Assembly: GCF_014205835.1 (NCBI RefSeq)
Contig: NZ_JACHCQ010000015.1
Span: 62,001-126,000 of the forward strand
Reading direction: 5' to 3'
DNA: 64,000 nucleotides
Origin: Pedobacter sp. AK013
Lineage (GTDB): Bacteria; Bacteroidota; Bacteroidia; Sphingobacteriales; Sphingobacteriaceae
In this document: in pieces, positions 45,276-53,455 of the stretch
How positions within the stretch are numbered: the first letter of the stretch is position 1
How the letters are laid out: each line of letters opens with the position of its first letter
Translations under genes and position numbers: made by a program
Notes under the pieces: model-generated
What the model was told of the DNA's origin: nothing
Database searches by the model: none
What the model saw: the letters and a program-made list of their open reading frames with translations, nothing else

Positions 45276-46571
45276 TTAATTAGTAATAGGAATTCCTGTA
45301 TAAAAATTATAGATCTTGGTATAAAGGCTTGCTGTATATTTAGCCTGAACAAAGGCCTGTAAAGCCTGTACATATAAATTTTTCTGTTGAAGGTTTTCTA
45401 CAATGTTGTTAGTACCTTCTTTTAATGCTGCATTTGAAATGCGTAGAGCCTCGCGGGTATAGTTAAACTGCTCTTGTGCTGCGGCATACTGGCTGTTTGC
45501 GTTTTGCACGTTAATGTAAGCACGTTCTACATTTTGAGTCAGTGTTGTTTTGGCATCTAAAAGTGATAGGCGGGCCTGCTCAATACCAATGTTAGCCTTG
45601 GCAACATTTGTTTTGGTGACTTTTCTATCAAAAATCGGAATTGAGAGTGTTAAACCTAAGTTTTGGTAAAAACTATTATTTAACTGATAGCCGTAACCGC
45701 CTACATTATTATTGCTATAACCTGTATTTAGCGATCCCCCTAAACTCAGCGTTGGACGTAAGGTTGATTTTGCTTTCTCAAGTTCGGTGGTTTGAAGCTG
45801 TATATTCAATTCTCCGCTTTTAATTTCCGGACGGGTACGTAGTGCCTGATCTTGTGCCGAAGCTAAATTATCCAATGCCGGGGCTACTGCAACGGTATCT
45901 GTTGCGCTTACTTCAAAAGGAGTAGATGTAGGCAATTGCAACAGTTGTTTTAAGGTTAAAATATTTTGCTGTAAAGTATTTTGTGCAGTAACCAAAGTAT
46001 ATTTATCATTGGCGTAAGTGGCCTGCAACTGCAACAAATCTTTTTTGGCAATGGTTCCAAACTTATATTGTTGCGCTGATTGTTTAACCTGGGCTTCGCT
46101 GGTAGTCAACAGATCTTTTAAATAGGTGATGTTTTCTCTGGCCAATAAAATATTCAGATAAGCCTGGGTGATGGAAATAGTAATATCATTTTGGGCTGCT
46201 TCTACTGATAGATTTGCGGTTTGCAGGCTGAGTTCTTTAGACTTGATGTCGTTTTTTAAATAACTTCCATTGTACAACGTTATCTCTGAACTTAAGCCAA
46301 AACCACTGGTGTTTTGTAAACCCGATTTATAATTGGTAATAGCTTGCGAAACATTTCCAGATAAATTTGGCAGTACAGCGGCTTTTGAAGCGATTAAATT
46401 TTGCTCAGCCGTTTGAGAACTCAGCTTTAAGGTATTGATACTGATATTTTTTTCTTTAGCATACTCGATTGCCTTTTTCAGATCCCAAACTTGTGGGATA
46501 TCCTGAGCTTTGATTGCATAAGGCGCTACAAGCAAAATGAGTACGACAATATATTTGATGTATCTGCGCAT
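45276..46571 (-). CDS. TolC-family outer-membrane efflux protein
   Basis: 431 aa with signal peptide ending KAQD. Two OEP repeats of long amphipathic helices (IEYAKEKNISINTLKLSSQTAEQNL..., TRPEIKSGELNIQLQTTELEKAKSTLRPTLSLGG) separated by barrel strands. First gene of the operon TolC-MacA-ATPase-MacB, followed by the two-component pair on the same strand. Confidence 0.94.
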   Translation of the reverse strand: MRRYIKYIVVLILLVAPYAIKAQDIPQVWDLKKAIEYAKEKNISINTLKLSSQTAEQNLIASKAAVLPNLSGNVSQAITNYKSGLQNTSGFGLSSEITLYNGSYLKNDIKSKELSLQTANLSVEAAQNDITISITQAYLNILLARENITYLKDLLTTSEAQVKQSAQQYKFGTIAKKDLLQLQATYANDKYTLVTAQNTLQQNILTLKQLLQLPTSTPFEVSATDTVAVAPALDNLASAQDQALRTRPEIKSGELNIQLQTTELEKAKSTLRPTLSLGGSLNTGYSNNNVGGYGYQLNNSFYQNLGLTLSIPIFDRKVTKTNVAKANIGIEQARLSLLDAKTTLTQNVERAYINVQNANSQYAAAQEQFNYTREALRISNAALKEGTNNIVENLQQKNLYVQALQAFVQAKYTASLYTKIYNFYTGIPITN

Positions 46572-46753
46572 GGCGAATAAATTTTGTGTCTATAGAACTA
46601 TTGAACACAAAAATATATCCGGTTAAGGCCACGTTTTTACAATTGAGACCAAGGAGGAAAATGCTGAGACGAAAGCTTAAAACTTTGAGATGAGTTGATT
46701 TTAGCTTTTAATGGGAAAAAGTTGGTTTGTATGGTATTTTGATCATGATAAAG

Positions 46754-46868
46754 CTCGTCATTTCGAGCGGGGTACAACACAGCCAAGAACCATGTAAGTG
46801 CTCAGCTAAGTTAAATCTATCAAGGTGTAGATCTCTCCATTCCACTACGTACCAGTCGAGATGACGAA
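46754..46868. repeat. Extragenic palindromic element (GTCATTTCGAGCG family)
   Basis: CTCGTCATTTCGAGCGGG at the left, CCAGTCGAGATGACGA at the right, with CTCTCCATTCCACTACG inside; closely matches 16403-16491 with a longer middle. Occupies most of the 317-nt gap between the TolC gene and the S66 peptidase; the rest holds nothing I recognise. Confidence 0.85.
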
Positions 46869-46888
46869 AATACGAATGGTAAATTAAG

Positions 46889-47911
46889 CTAAACTGTTCG
46901 TAATACCGAGCCGGTTTCATTTACGATTAAAGTATGGTTAACACCGCATTTTAAGGCGAAATTATTTCGTTGGTGCCCCACTGGGAAATCAAAAGCAACA
47001 GGATAACTATATTCTTTTACTTTTTCCAAAACAATATCATAAACGGTTTTTCCAAATTCTTCCCCTTCATCATCAGGTTTAACCTTAAACCCCCCAACGA
47101 TTAAGCCCTTAAGCTTTTTCAGCTTACCACTTCGCCTTAAATTCCATAACATTCTATCGATACTGTAGAGGTATTCGCCAGTATCTTCGATGAAGAGGAT
47201 TTTATCTTTTGTATCTAAATCGGAATCGCTACCTGCTAAAGTTTCGATAATACTCAGGTTTCCACCAACCAAAATACCATCAACCTTTCCTTGCCTGTTA
47301 TTAATATTAATAGGGGCAGTGTACCCCATTTGTTCGCCAATTAAAGCATTTTTAATAGATAGAATAGTTTCAATCTGTATAGGCTCGGCTTTACTCCAAT
47401 CTTCTGGAAAACTATTGCACATTTTAGAATGGATAGATGCAATGCCATAATTTTTGGCCAGGTGGCAATGTAAAACAGTAATATCACTAAAGCCTATAAT
47501 CCATTTAGGTTTCCTTTTAAATAAAGAAAAATCTAGTTTATCAATTATCCGTACAAAACCATATCCGCCGCGGGCGCACATAATAGCTTTAATTGTGGGA
47601 TCGTCGAGCATTTGCTGAAAATCAGCTAATCGCTCGTCATCTGTTCCACCATAGGTAAAATCGCGTTTACCAATGGTATTGCCAACTTTTATGGTAAACC
47701 CCCAGCTTTGCATCTGTAAAACCGACGGCTGGATCTGCTCCTGGGTGATGTATCCTGCAGGACTTGTAATTCCAATGCTATCACCAGGTTTTAAATATGG
47801 AGGGATTTTAAATGATGACGTCTCACTTTCAACCGTATGGGCAAACGTTTTAAAAATGGGAAGTACAGTAGTAGCTGCAATAAACGAAGAAAGGAAATGT
47901 TTTCTGTTCAT
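46889..47911 (-). CDS. LD-carboxypeptidase (peptidase family S66)
   Basis: 340 aa with a hydrophobic N-terminal signal (FLSSFIAATTVLPIF). IIGFSDITVLH holds the nucleophile Ser, EDTGEYLYSIDRML the Glu and PVGHQRNNFAL the His of the S66 triad. Family enzymes trim the D-Ala from muropeptide tetrapeptides or cleave microcin C. An exported version suggests peptidoglycan recycling in the periplasm (inference). Confidence 0.92.
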   Translation of the reverse strand: MNRKHFLSSFIAATTVLPIFKTFAHTVESETSSFKIPPYLKPGDSIGITSPAGYITQEQIQPSVLQMQSWGFTIKVGNTIGKRDFTYGGTDDERLADFQQMLDDPTIKAIMCARGGYGFVRIIDKLDFSLFKRKPKWIIGFSDITVLHCHLAKNYGIASIHSKMCNSFPEDWSKAEPIQIETILSIKNALIGEQMGYTAPININNRQGKVDGILVGGNLSIIETLAGSDSDLDTKDKILFIEDTGEYLYSIDRMLWNLRRSGKLKKLKGLIVGGFKVKPDDEGEEFGKTVYDIVLEKVKEYSYPVAFDFPVGHQRNNFALKCGVNHTLIVNETGSVLRTV

Positions 47912-47971
47912 CTAAAATATAAATGTAATATCGATCAGACTAAGATATGATTTTAAATATTTGCATAAAAG

Positions 47972-48001
47972 AAAAGGGATTTATATCCATAAATCCCTTT
48001 T
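47972..48001. terminator. Hairpin with T-tract, upstream of the S66 peptidase gene
   Basis: 13-bp stem AAAAGGGATTTAT / ATAAATCCCTTTT with a 4-nt loop, followed by TTAAACC on plus. It could end transcription from the tRNA-like/element region to the right or be bidirectional. Confidence 0.6.
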
Positions 48002-48100
48002 TAAACCAAACAAATTAATCTGTAAAAGATTAGTATAATGTGAATTATATAGATAACCAAGAATGAAATAAAATGTTTTGAGATTTTGAAAAAAGTTTTT

Positions 48101-48126
48101 GTCGTGCTGAGTGCAGCGAAGAATCT
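48101..48126. repeat. Fragment of an extragenic palindrome
   Basis: GTCGTGCTGAGTGCAGCGAAGAATCT is a half copy of the palindrome family; no inverted partner nearby. Confidence 0.45.
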
Positions 48127-48203
48127 ATTACTTACGTGTAGTTTTTTAATATGCTTAATGATTTGATTGCTCATAAAATAATTTTAAATTACTGTACCTG
48201 CTA

Positions 48204-48430
48204 AATAGCCCTGGTGGAAACGGAAATACTTTTTGGTTCCGTTGTATTGTATTTTAGAATTTTCCCAAAAAGATTGGAGTGAACAGCAGGAACAACCCTA
48301 TACCATGAGCACTGAAACTGCGCTTCTAAATAATTAAAAAAGGTATAGTATGGATAGATATTCTTCGCCACGTTCAGGAGATGGCAACAGCTTTATAAAA
48401 GGTAAAGGCTACCCATCGCGGGTAGCCTTT
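48204..48430 (+). ncRNA. Candidate structured intergenic RNA element ending in a strong hairpin
   Basis: Starts with AATAGCCCTGGTGGAAACGG, contains ACTTTTTGG paired with CCCAAAAAG (48231/48264), AACAGCAGGAAC, and an inverted repeat CTATACC/GGTATAG (48298/48341). Ends with the perfect 11-bp hairpin AAAGGCTACCC/GGGTAGCCTTT (48404-48430). The TAGCCC...GGAAACGG...CTTTTT...AAAAAGAT...AGCAGGA layout resembles, from memory, an intergenic element common in Bacteroidota. No ORF. Function and strand unproven. Confidence 0.4.
48404..48430. terminator. 11-bp GC-rich terminator-like hairpin
   Basis: AAAGGCTACCC / GGGTAGCCTTT, loop ATCGC. On the minus strand it lies about 83 nt behind the tRNA-like gene and runs into TTTACCTTTTA. 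Confidence 0.75.
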
Positions 48431-48512
48431 GCTAACAACAAAACAAATATAAGATAACCAAATCTTGCCTGATTGAGCAGAATCAGGGTAAAGTGCTATG
48501 AGATACACTTTG

Positions 48513-48583
48513 CGGCCTAGTAATGGATTCGAACCATTATAGAGAGTTTATGAAACTCTAACCTTCCAATCGGTCAACTGGCC
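48513..48583 (-). tRNA. Aberrant tRNA-Met(CAU)-like gene
   Basis: Minus strand cloverleaf: acceptor GGCCAGT; D-arm GACC-GATTGGAA-GGTT; anticodon arm AGAGT-TTCATAA-ACTCT with anticodon CAU; 4-nt variable loop; T-arm AATGG-TTCGAAT-CCATT; 3' strand ACTAGGCC. The acceptor pairs over 7 bp only if one A is bulged, one connector base is missing, and no CCA is encoded. Either a degenerate tRNA or a tRNA-like RNA with another role. It sits 6 nt behind a 53-aa ORF on the same strand. Confidence 0.6.
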
Positions 48584-48589
48584 ATGTTT

Positions 48590-48751
48590 TTATAATTGCT
48601 TTAACGCTAAATAATCTCTTAATTCTAAAATCTGTTCTTTATTTAAGCTATCTTCATCCTTTGCAAGCACTGGCTCATCTGTTTCTGTTTGTAACGGATA
48701 AATGAGTTTCGGATATTCATCTATAGCTGGGTACTGAAAATAAATCGACAT
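48590..48751 (-). CDS. Possible small acidic protein (53 aa)
   Basis: Read by eye: MSIYFQYPAIDEYPKLIYPL then QTETDEPVLAKDEDSLNKEQ then ILELRDYLALKQL, stop TAA. Balanced amphipathic composition and a predicted C-terminal helix look protein-like; no membrane segment or metal motif. The stop lies 6 nt before the tRNA-like gene, so the two may be cotranscribed. No family recognised. The 347 nt to its right (48752-49098) hold no gene I can support. Confidence 0.4.
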   Translation of the reverse strand: MSIYFQYPAIDEYPKLIYPLQTETDEPVLAKDEDSLNKEQILELRDYLALKQL

Positions 48752-49098
48752 GATTTTAGCGTTTCAATTGTTCAACATATTTTGTTAATGATTAATGTTG
48801 AGCAAATATAGAAATAAGTATATAATATCTATGGATTTAGTAGTATTTATTTTATAAAATATTTTAACTAATTCATTTTCAGTAAAATAATTTTCACATA
48901 AGCCACTGTTTTATTGGAGATATAAGCCTAAACTAGATAATCCGGATGGAAACAGCTTCGATTTTTATTCGCACCAAGTGGAACATAAGATTAAATTATT
49001 CGTGAAGTGGCAATAATCATTTCCAAGGCTTTAAATTCAAATTCAGAAAAGCTAATTATTTTAAGGATATTTGCAGTTCAAACATTAAAATAGTAATT

Positions 49099-50397
49099 GT
49101 GTCTTTAGATAAATTAAAACTTAGCAAACCACTTGTAGCGGCCATGACTGATGCAGGATTTTTAACCCCAAAAGAAATCCAAGCCAGAACAATGTCGCGC
49201 ATTTTAGGTGGACAAGATGTTATAGCGGTGGGGCCAGAGGGTTCGGGAAAAACAACAACTTACGTTTTAGCTACTTTAATGAAGTTGAAATACGCTTTTG
49301 AGGAAGCACCAAGGGCTTTAATTTTAGTACCAGATGCAGCGCATGTAGATCATGTTCTGGAACAATTTAAGCTATTAAACCGAAACAGCACATTCAGGAT
49401 TTTAGGAATTGATAGCCGAGGTGCTGTTGATACACAGATGAACGAAATTACAGATGGTTGTGATATTATAGTTGCTGTACCAGACCGTGCCCGTGCTTTG
49501 TACCTTAAATTAGCGTTAAACACCAATAAAATACAATTATTTATAGTGGATAATGCAGAGCTTATTGTTAAAAAAGGCCTGCAGCTACCGGTTGTAGAAT
49601 TGGCTAACAGTGCTTATAAATCTCAGCATGTGGTGTTTACCGAGGTAATGCACGAGAAATTGAACCACATGATTTCGCCATTTATGAAAGATTCTACTGC
49701 GACCATCGAAGTAGATGAAATAGGCGAAAAGCAGGCAGAAGTTTATCAACAGATGCTTTATCAGGTACCTAATTTCAGAACAAAGCTTAACCTATTAACC
49801 TTATTGTTAAACGATACCGAGGTTTTTGATAAAGTTGTGGTTTTTGTAAATACACGTTTAACCGCACAAACGGTTTATAAAAACTTTAATCGGCATAAAG
49901 AAGGTGAGATTAGCATTTACCGCTCTTTGTTTTTTGACGATAAAGGCTATGACGATATTGAAGATTTTAAAGATACCCCAGAAGCAAGAGTTTTAATTGT
50001 AGCTAATGAGAATTTAGGCGAACTCAATATTGAAGGAATTCCTTTTATCCTGCACTTTGAGTTGCCTGAGCAGAAAGAAACATTAATTCAGCGCATTGTT
50101 AAGCATGGCGATGAAGATGTGGTAGCCATTACTTTTTCTACCGATATTGAATTGATTGAGGTGAAAAAAATTGAGCAGGCTATTGGCCAGAAATTAGAAT
50201 TAATGGAGTTGCCTGAAGATTTAAAAGTGGTTGATGCTGCTGTTAAACCTAAGAAAAAGAAAGGTGCTGAAGAAAATGAAACTGCTGAGCGCGGTGCCGC
50301 TTTTCACGAAAAGAAAGCCAGTAACCTAAAAAACTACAATTATAGCGCGGGTACTAAAGCCAAAATGACTTATAAGAATAAGAAAGGATTGTCTTAA
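49099..50397 (+). CDS. DEAD-box helicase-like protein with degenerate catalytic motifs
   Basis: 432 aa, GTG start. Two RecA-like domains of an RNA helicase: Q-motif region GFLTPKEIQ (20-28), Walker A GPEGSGKT (45-52), motif IV-like FVNTRLTAQTVYKNF (249-263). Motif II reads DNAE (151-154) instead of DEAD, the SAT motif reads TEV (181-183), and motif VI is QRIVKHGDED instead of HRxGRxxR. The catalytic Glu and arginine finger are therefore missing: probably an RNA-binding pseudo-helicase (inference). Basic C-terminal tail KKKKGAEEN...KAKMTYKNKKGLS. Confidence 0.88.
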   Translation: MSLDKLKLSKPLVAAMTDAGFLTPKEIQARTMSRILGGQDVIAVGPEGSGKTTTYVLATLMKLKYAFEEAPRALILVPDAAHVDHVLEQFKLLNRNSTFRILGIDSRGAVDTQMNEITDGCDIIVAVPDRARALYLKLALNTNKIQLFIVDNAELIVKKGLQLPVVELANSAYKSQHVVFTEVMHEKLNHMISPFMKDSTATIEVDEIGEKQAEVYQQMLYQVPNFRTKLNLLTLLLNDTEVFDKVVVFVNTRLTAQTVYKNFNRHKEGEISIYRSLFFDDKGYDDIEDFKDTPEARVLIVANENLGELNIEGIPFILHFELPEQKETLIQRIVKHGDEDVVAITFSTDIELIEVKKIEQAIGQKLELMELPEDLKVVDAAVKPKKKKGAEENETAERGAAFHEKKASNLKNYNYSAGTKAKMTYKNKKGLS

Positions 50398-50415
50398 TAA
50401 TACAATCGCTCATAG

Positions 50416-50500
50416 AATCGTCCTCCTGAACTTGTTTCAGGATCTTTAGCAATTTTAAATATTACGTGATAGATACTGAAACAAGTTCAGCATGAGGATT
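50416..50500. repeat. Extragenic palindrome (TGAACTTGTTTCAG family)
   Basis: TGAACTTGTTTCAGGATCT and AGATACTGAAACAAGTTCA are inverted with one mismatch, separated by about 25 nt, flanked by AATCGTCCTCC and GCATGAGGATT. Sister of 35215-35288. Confidence 0.88.
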
Positions 50501-50506
50501 GGTATG

Positions 50507-50544
50507 AAAAAAGCTCCCCAGAAATTAATCTGGGGAGCTTTTTT
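50507..50544. terminator. Bidirectional terminator between the helicase-like and OmpA genes
   Basis: 16-bp perfect stem AAAAAAGCTCCCCAGA / TCTGGGGAGCTTTTTT, 6-nt loop, T-tracts on both strands, between convergent genes. Confidence 0.95.
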
Positions 50545-50562
50545 GTTAACCTTTATTTACTA

Positions 50563-51840
50563 CTAGTATAAGGTAAACTCTACGCGACGGTTTTGCTGAC
50601 GGCCGGTTGCAGTTTTGTTTGTTGCAATTGGTTGGTCAGGGCCGTAACCTGTAGCTTCAATTCTTGATGCATTTGCACCTTGAGATACTAAATAAGCTTT
50701 TACTGATTCAGCTCTCTCTTTAGATAAACGTAAGTTTAACTCTCTGCTACCAGTATTATCAGTATGACCAGCTAATTTTAAGCTAAAGTTTTTGTCTACC
50801 AATAAACCAGCAACGCGGTTTAAAGTTGCATATGATTTAGAACGGATAGTTGATTTACCTAAATCGAACTCCAAGTTAGAAATTGCATCTCTAACCACTT
50901 TACGATCTTCTTCAGTAATTACTTTGGTTTCTTTAATAATTTCGCGTTGAACTTTGATTGGGCAACCAGAACCATCAACAACTGTACCCGATGCAGTTCC
51001 AGGGCATTTATCAAATTTGTTTGCTACACCATCGTTATCATCATCACCCAAATCTTTAGCATATTGCTCTCTATCACGTTGTGCATTTTGCTCAGCAGTT
51101 GATAGTGCCCTTCTTAATTCAGCACTTTCTTCAGCACTTTCTTTGCGTAAGTTTGCTAATGAGCTATAGTTTTGCAATTGAGGTTTTTCTTTGCTACCTA
51201 ATGCAAATTCTACACCAGCATGCGCATAGGCAAATCTACTTTTTGGTAATGATTCAGGAGATTTAATGAAGTTAACATCATAACCCAAATCAATATTGAT
51301 TCCTTTAGCAACACCTAATTTAACACCAGCACCTACTGGAATAAACCAACCTTCTCTGCCTTTACTTTCGCTAACAACTGCACCGCTTGTACTGTAATCA
51401 GACGACATATAACCTGCACCACCTTTTAAATAGGGGATTAAAATTGCATTTTCGTTGTTAATATTGATATTAGCAACGTTAAAAACAGCGGTTAAGGCTC
51501 CAGACCATTGAACACTCTGTTCAAAATCAGTAGTTCCATTAGTCGATTTGATATCGCCTCTTAAAAAGTCAGCCTGCAAACCTAAAGATGGTAGAATTTG
51601 CTTTCTAATATTTGCTCCGTAACCAATACTTTTAAATTCTTTTGCATTAACACTTCCAGAACCGAAAATAGTATTAGGAGATAGTATACCTCCATGTACA
51701 CCTACACTCCAGGTACGAAAAGATTTTTCTCCAAACCTAGCACCAGTTGTAGTGGAAGTTGGCGTTTCCTGCGCAAATAATTGTGATGATAAACCTAATA
51801 AAGCAACCAACATTGTTGATTTAGTAATTCTTGTATTCAT
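50563..51840 (-). CDS. OmpA-family outer-membrane protein
   Basis: 425 aa. Signal peptide ending LFAQE, an eight-strand-type barrel (about 35-215), a short coiled segment, thrombospondin type 3-like DDDNDGVANKFDKCPG and a C-terminal OmpA peptidoglycan-binding domain (DLGKSTIRSKSYATLNRVAGLL, KLAGHTDNTGSRELNLRLSKERAESV, GYGPDQPIATNKTATGRQQNRRVEFTLY). Anchors the outer membrane to peptidoglycan. Confidence 0.95.
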   Translation of the reverse strand: MNTRITKSTMLVALLGLSSQLFAQETPTSTTTGARFGEKSFRTWSVGVHGGILSPNTIFGSGSVNAKEFKSIGYGANIRKQILPSLGLQADFLRGDIKSTNGTTDFEQSVQWSGALTAVFNVANININNENAILIPYLKGGAGYMSSDYSTSGAVVSESKGREGWFIPVGAGVKLGVAKGINIDLGYDVNFIKSPESLPKSRFAYAHAGVEFALGSKEKPQLQNYSSLANLRKESAEESAELRRALSTAEQNAQRDREQYAKDLGDDDNDGVANKFDKCPGTASGTVVDGSGCPIKVQREIIKETKVITEEDRKVVRDAISNLEFDLGKSTIRSKSYATLNRVAGLLVDKNFSLKLAGHTDNTGSRELNLRLSKERAESVKAYLVSQGANASRIEATGYGPDQPIATNKTATGRQQNRRVEFTLY

Positions 51841-52017
51841 GTTCTTCTATTTTGTAAATATTAGTCTCATAACAGTTTTTATATTGTACTGTTTTGATTC
51901 GACTAAGAAAAAATCCTGCCAAAAGCATTATTTTCTTACAAATAGCATATTATCAGAAGATTAGCTGAGTAAAATTATTTTATAAAAAAGTTACTTTCTA
52001 TTTGGTACCACCCATTT

Positions 52018-52041
52018 TTTTGTACAGTATACTATACAAAA
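52018..52041. promoter_or_regulatory. 24-bp near-perfect palindrome, possible operator
   Basis: TTTTGTACAGTATAC and its partner ACTATACAAAA form a palindrome centred on GTATAC with one mismatched pair of positions. It lies 177 nt upstream of ompA and 36 nt behind the YdeI-like gene; operator or terminator function is undecided. The rest of the 236-nt gap shows nothing further. Confidence 0.35.
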
Positions 52042-52076
52042 GCTAAATTCGGGCTCATTATGCAGTAGTTTAAATT

Positions 52077-52739
52077 CTACTTGTCTGACGGATTTTTCTT
52101 GTTGTTTAATAGCATCTCTATTGTTTTTTCGAGTCTGCTTATGCGCGTCTTTTCCTGTTTTGCAGATAAAAGCCAGAGCACATATTCTTTCCTGTGGCTG
52201 TAAGCGAGTTGGTTAAAGTAATCTAATGCTTTAGGATGGTTTTCTAAAGGGGTTCTTAAATCTTCAGGGAGTTTAACGGTTTTATTCACTGGATCTATAT
52301 ATTCACCAAACTCGTTGGTTTTAATGTGATCGTTCCGCATTCCAGATGGCTTAACTTCTGTGATGCGCTTCAGTCGTAAGGCTGTCCAGGTTTCGTTTAC
52401 CGCTGCCGATGCACATGGTGTTAAACCAAAAACATCCAGTTCTTCCCAGTTTTTCATCAGATCAAGATCGGATTTGATATTTGAGGTTTTCTTTGGATAG
52501 AATATCCAGATAATGGTCTTGGCATCAATATATTCAAGGTTGTTTTTAATCTGCTTATCGAGTTGATCTTTATTTACAGTGAAAGCGATCAATACATTAA
52601 AAACAGCTTCTTCATTATATTTTATGATAACATCTGATGGGATATCGCCAAATATAGCACTCGCCAGCTCTGGAGCATTAACAACCTTAATCACATTACC
52701 AGGTTTTACCTGAAGTTTTTTTAAGAATAAATTTTCCAT
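52077..52739 (-). CDS. YdeI/OmpD-associated family protein
   Basis: 220 aa. The C-terminal half PEDLRTPLENHPKALDYFNQLAYSHRKEYVLWLLSAKQEKTRISRLEKTIEML is the OmdA/YdeI domain. The N-terminal half (VIKVVNAPELASAIFGDI...TIIWIFYPKK...WTALRLKR) resembles a DUF3052-like domain, so this may be a fusion. Members are linked to stress and cationic-peptide resistance; the role here is unknown. Confidence 0.78.
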   Translation of the reverse strand: MENLFLKKLQVKPGNVIKVVNAPELASAIFGDIPSDVIIKYNEEAVFNVLIAFTVNKDQLDKQIKNNLEYIDAKTIIWIFYPKKTSNIKSDLDLMKNWEELDVFGLTPCASAAVNETWTALRLKRITEVKPSGMRNDHIKTNEFGEYIDPVNKTVKLPEDLRTPLENHPKALDYFNQLAYSHRKEYVLWLLSAKQEKTRISRLEKTIEMLLNNKKNPSDK

Positions 52740-52830
52740 TTGATAAATAGTCAGAAGTCTGGGGTCCTGGGTAAGATAAATTAAAAAAACGCGATGTTCT
52801 CCGTGCTCTTTGGGTAAAAAGACGGATAAG

Positions 52831-53361
52831 TTACAACCTTAATTTAGCAAAGAAATCCCAGAAAACTATCCCTGCAGAAATCACAATATTAAAAGAATGT
52901 TTAGTTCCAAACTGTGGAATTTCGATACACTCATCAATTTTGGCCATTACCTCATCACTCACACCATCAACCTCATTCCCAAAAATCAATGCATATTTTT
53001 TATTTGGATCAGGCTGAAAAGTGTTTAACATGGTGCTATTCTCTGCTTGTTCGATAGCAACGATTTCATAACCTAAAGCTCTCAAGGTATCAACAGCCTG
53101 TAACGTATCTGTATAATGTATCCAATCAACAGATTGCGTTGCGCCTAATGCCGTTTTTTCAATCTCACGATGCGGTGGTTGGGCGGTTATACCACAAAGT
53201 ATTACTTTTTCTAAAGCAAATCCATCTGCGGTACGGAAAACCGAGCCTACGTTGTGCATACTGCGAACATTATCCAAAACCACTACAACAGGTAGTTTTT
53301 CCTGTGTTTTAAACGCTTCAATATCCGGACGGTTTAATTCGTCTAATTTTAATTTTCTCAT
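52831..53361 (-). CDS. SpoU/TrmH-family RNA 2'-O-methyltransferase
   Basis: 176 aa from ATG 53361 (a longer start at 53409 adds an unrelated leader). SPOUT motifs: NVRSMHNVGSVFRTADGF, ALIFGNEVDGVS and IPQFGTKHSFNIVISAGI. Short form without an N-terminal substrate domain. Methylates a ribose in tRNA or rRNA with SAM; target not identifiable by eye. Confidence 0.9.
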   Translation of the reverse strand: MRKLKLDELNRPDIEAFKTQEKLPVVVVLDNVRSMHNVGSVFRTADGFALEKVILCGITAQPPHREIEKTALGATQSVDWIHYTDTLQAVDTLRALGYEIVAIEQAENSTMLNTFQPDPNKKYALIFGNEVDGVSDEVMAKIDECIEIPQFGTKHSFNIVISAGIVFWDFFAKLRL

Positions 53362-53455
53362 TATTTTTAAGGTGATTACAGAGATGCAGGGATTACACCG
53401 ATACATCACATCTCTAATCTATGTTTATTCTAGTCTAAACGGTAGGCTAGGGGTA

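Noticed and set aside
48160..48340. CRISPR-like repeat array
   Set aside because: No regularly spaced direct repeats; only inverted complementarity.
48513..48583. tmRNA or ordinary tRNA-Met
   Set aside because: No tag ORF for tmRNA; acceptor bulge and missing base argue against an ordinary tRNA, so it is listed as aberrant.
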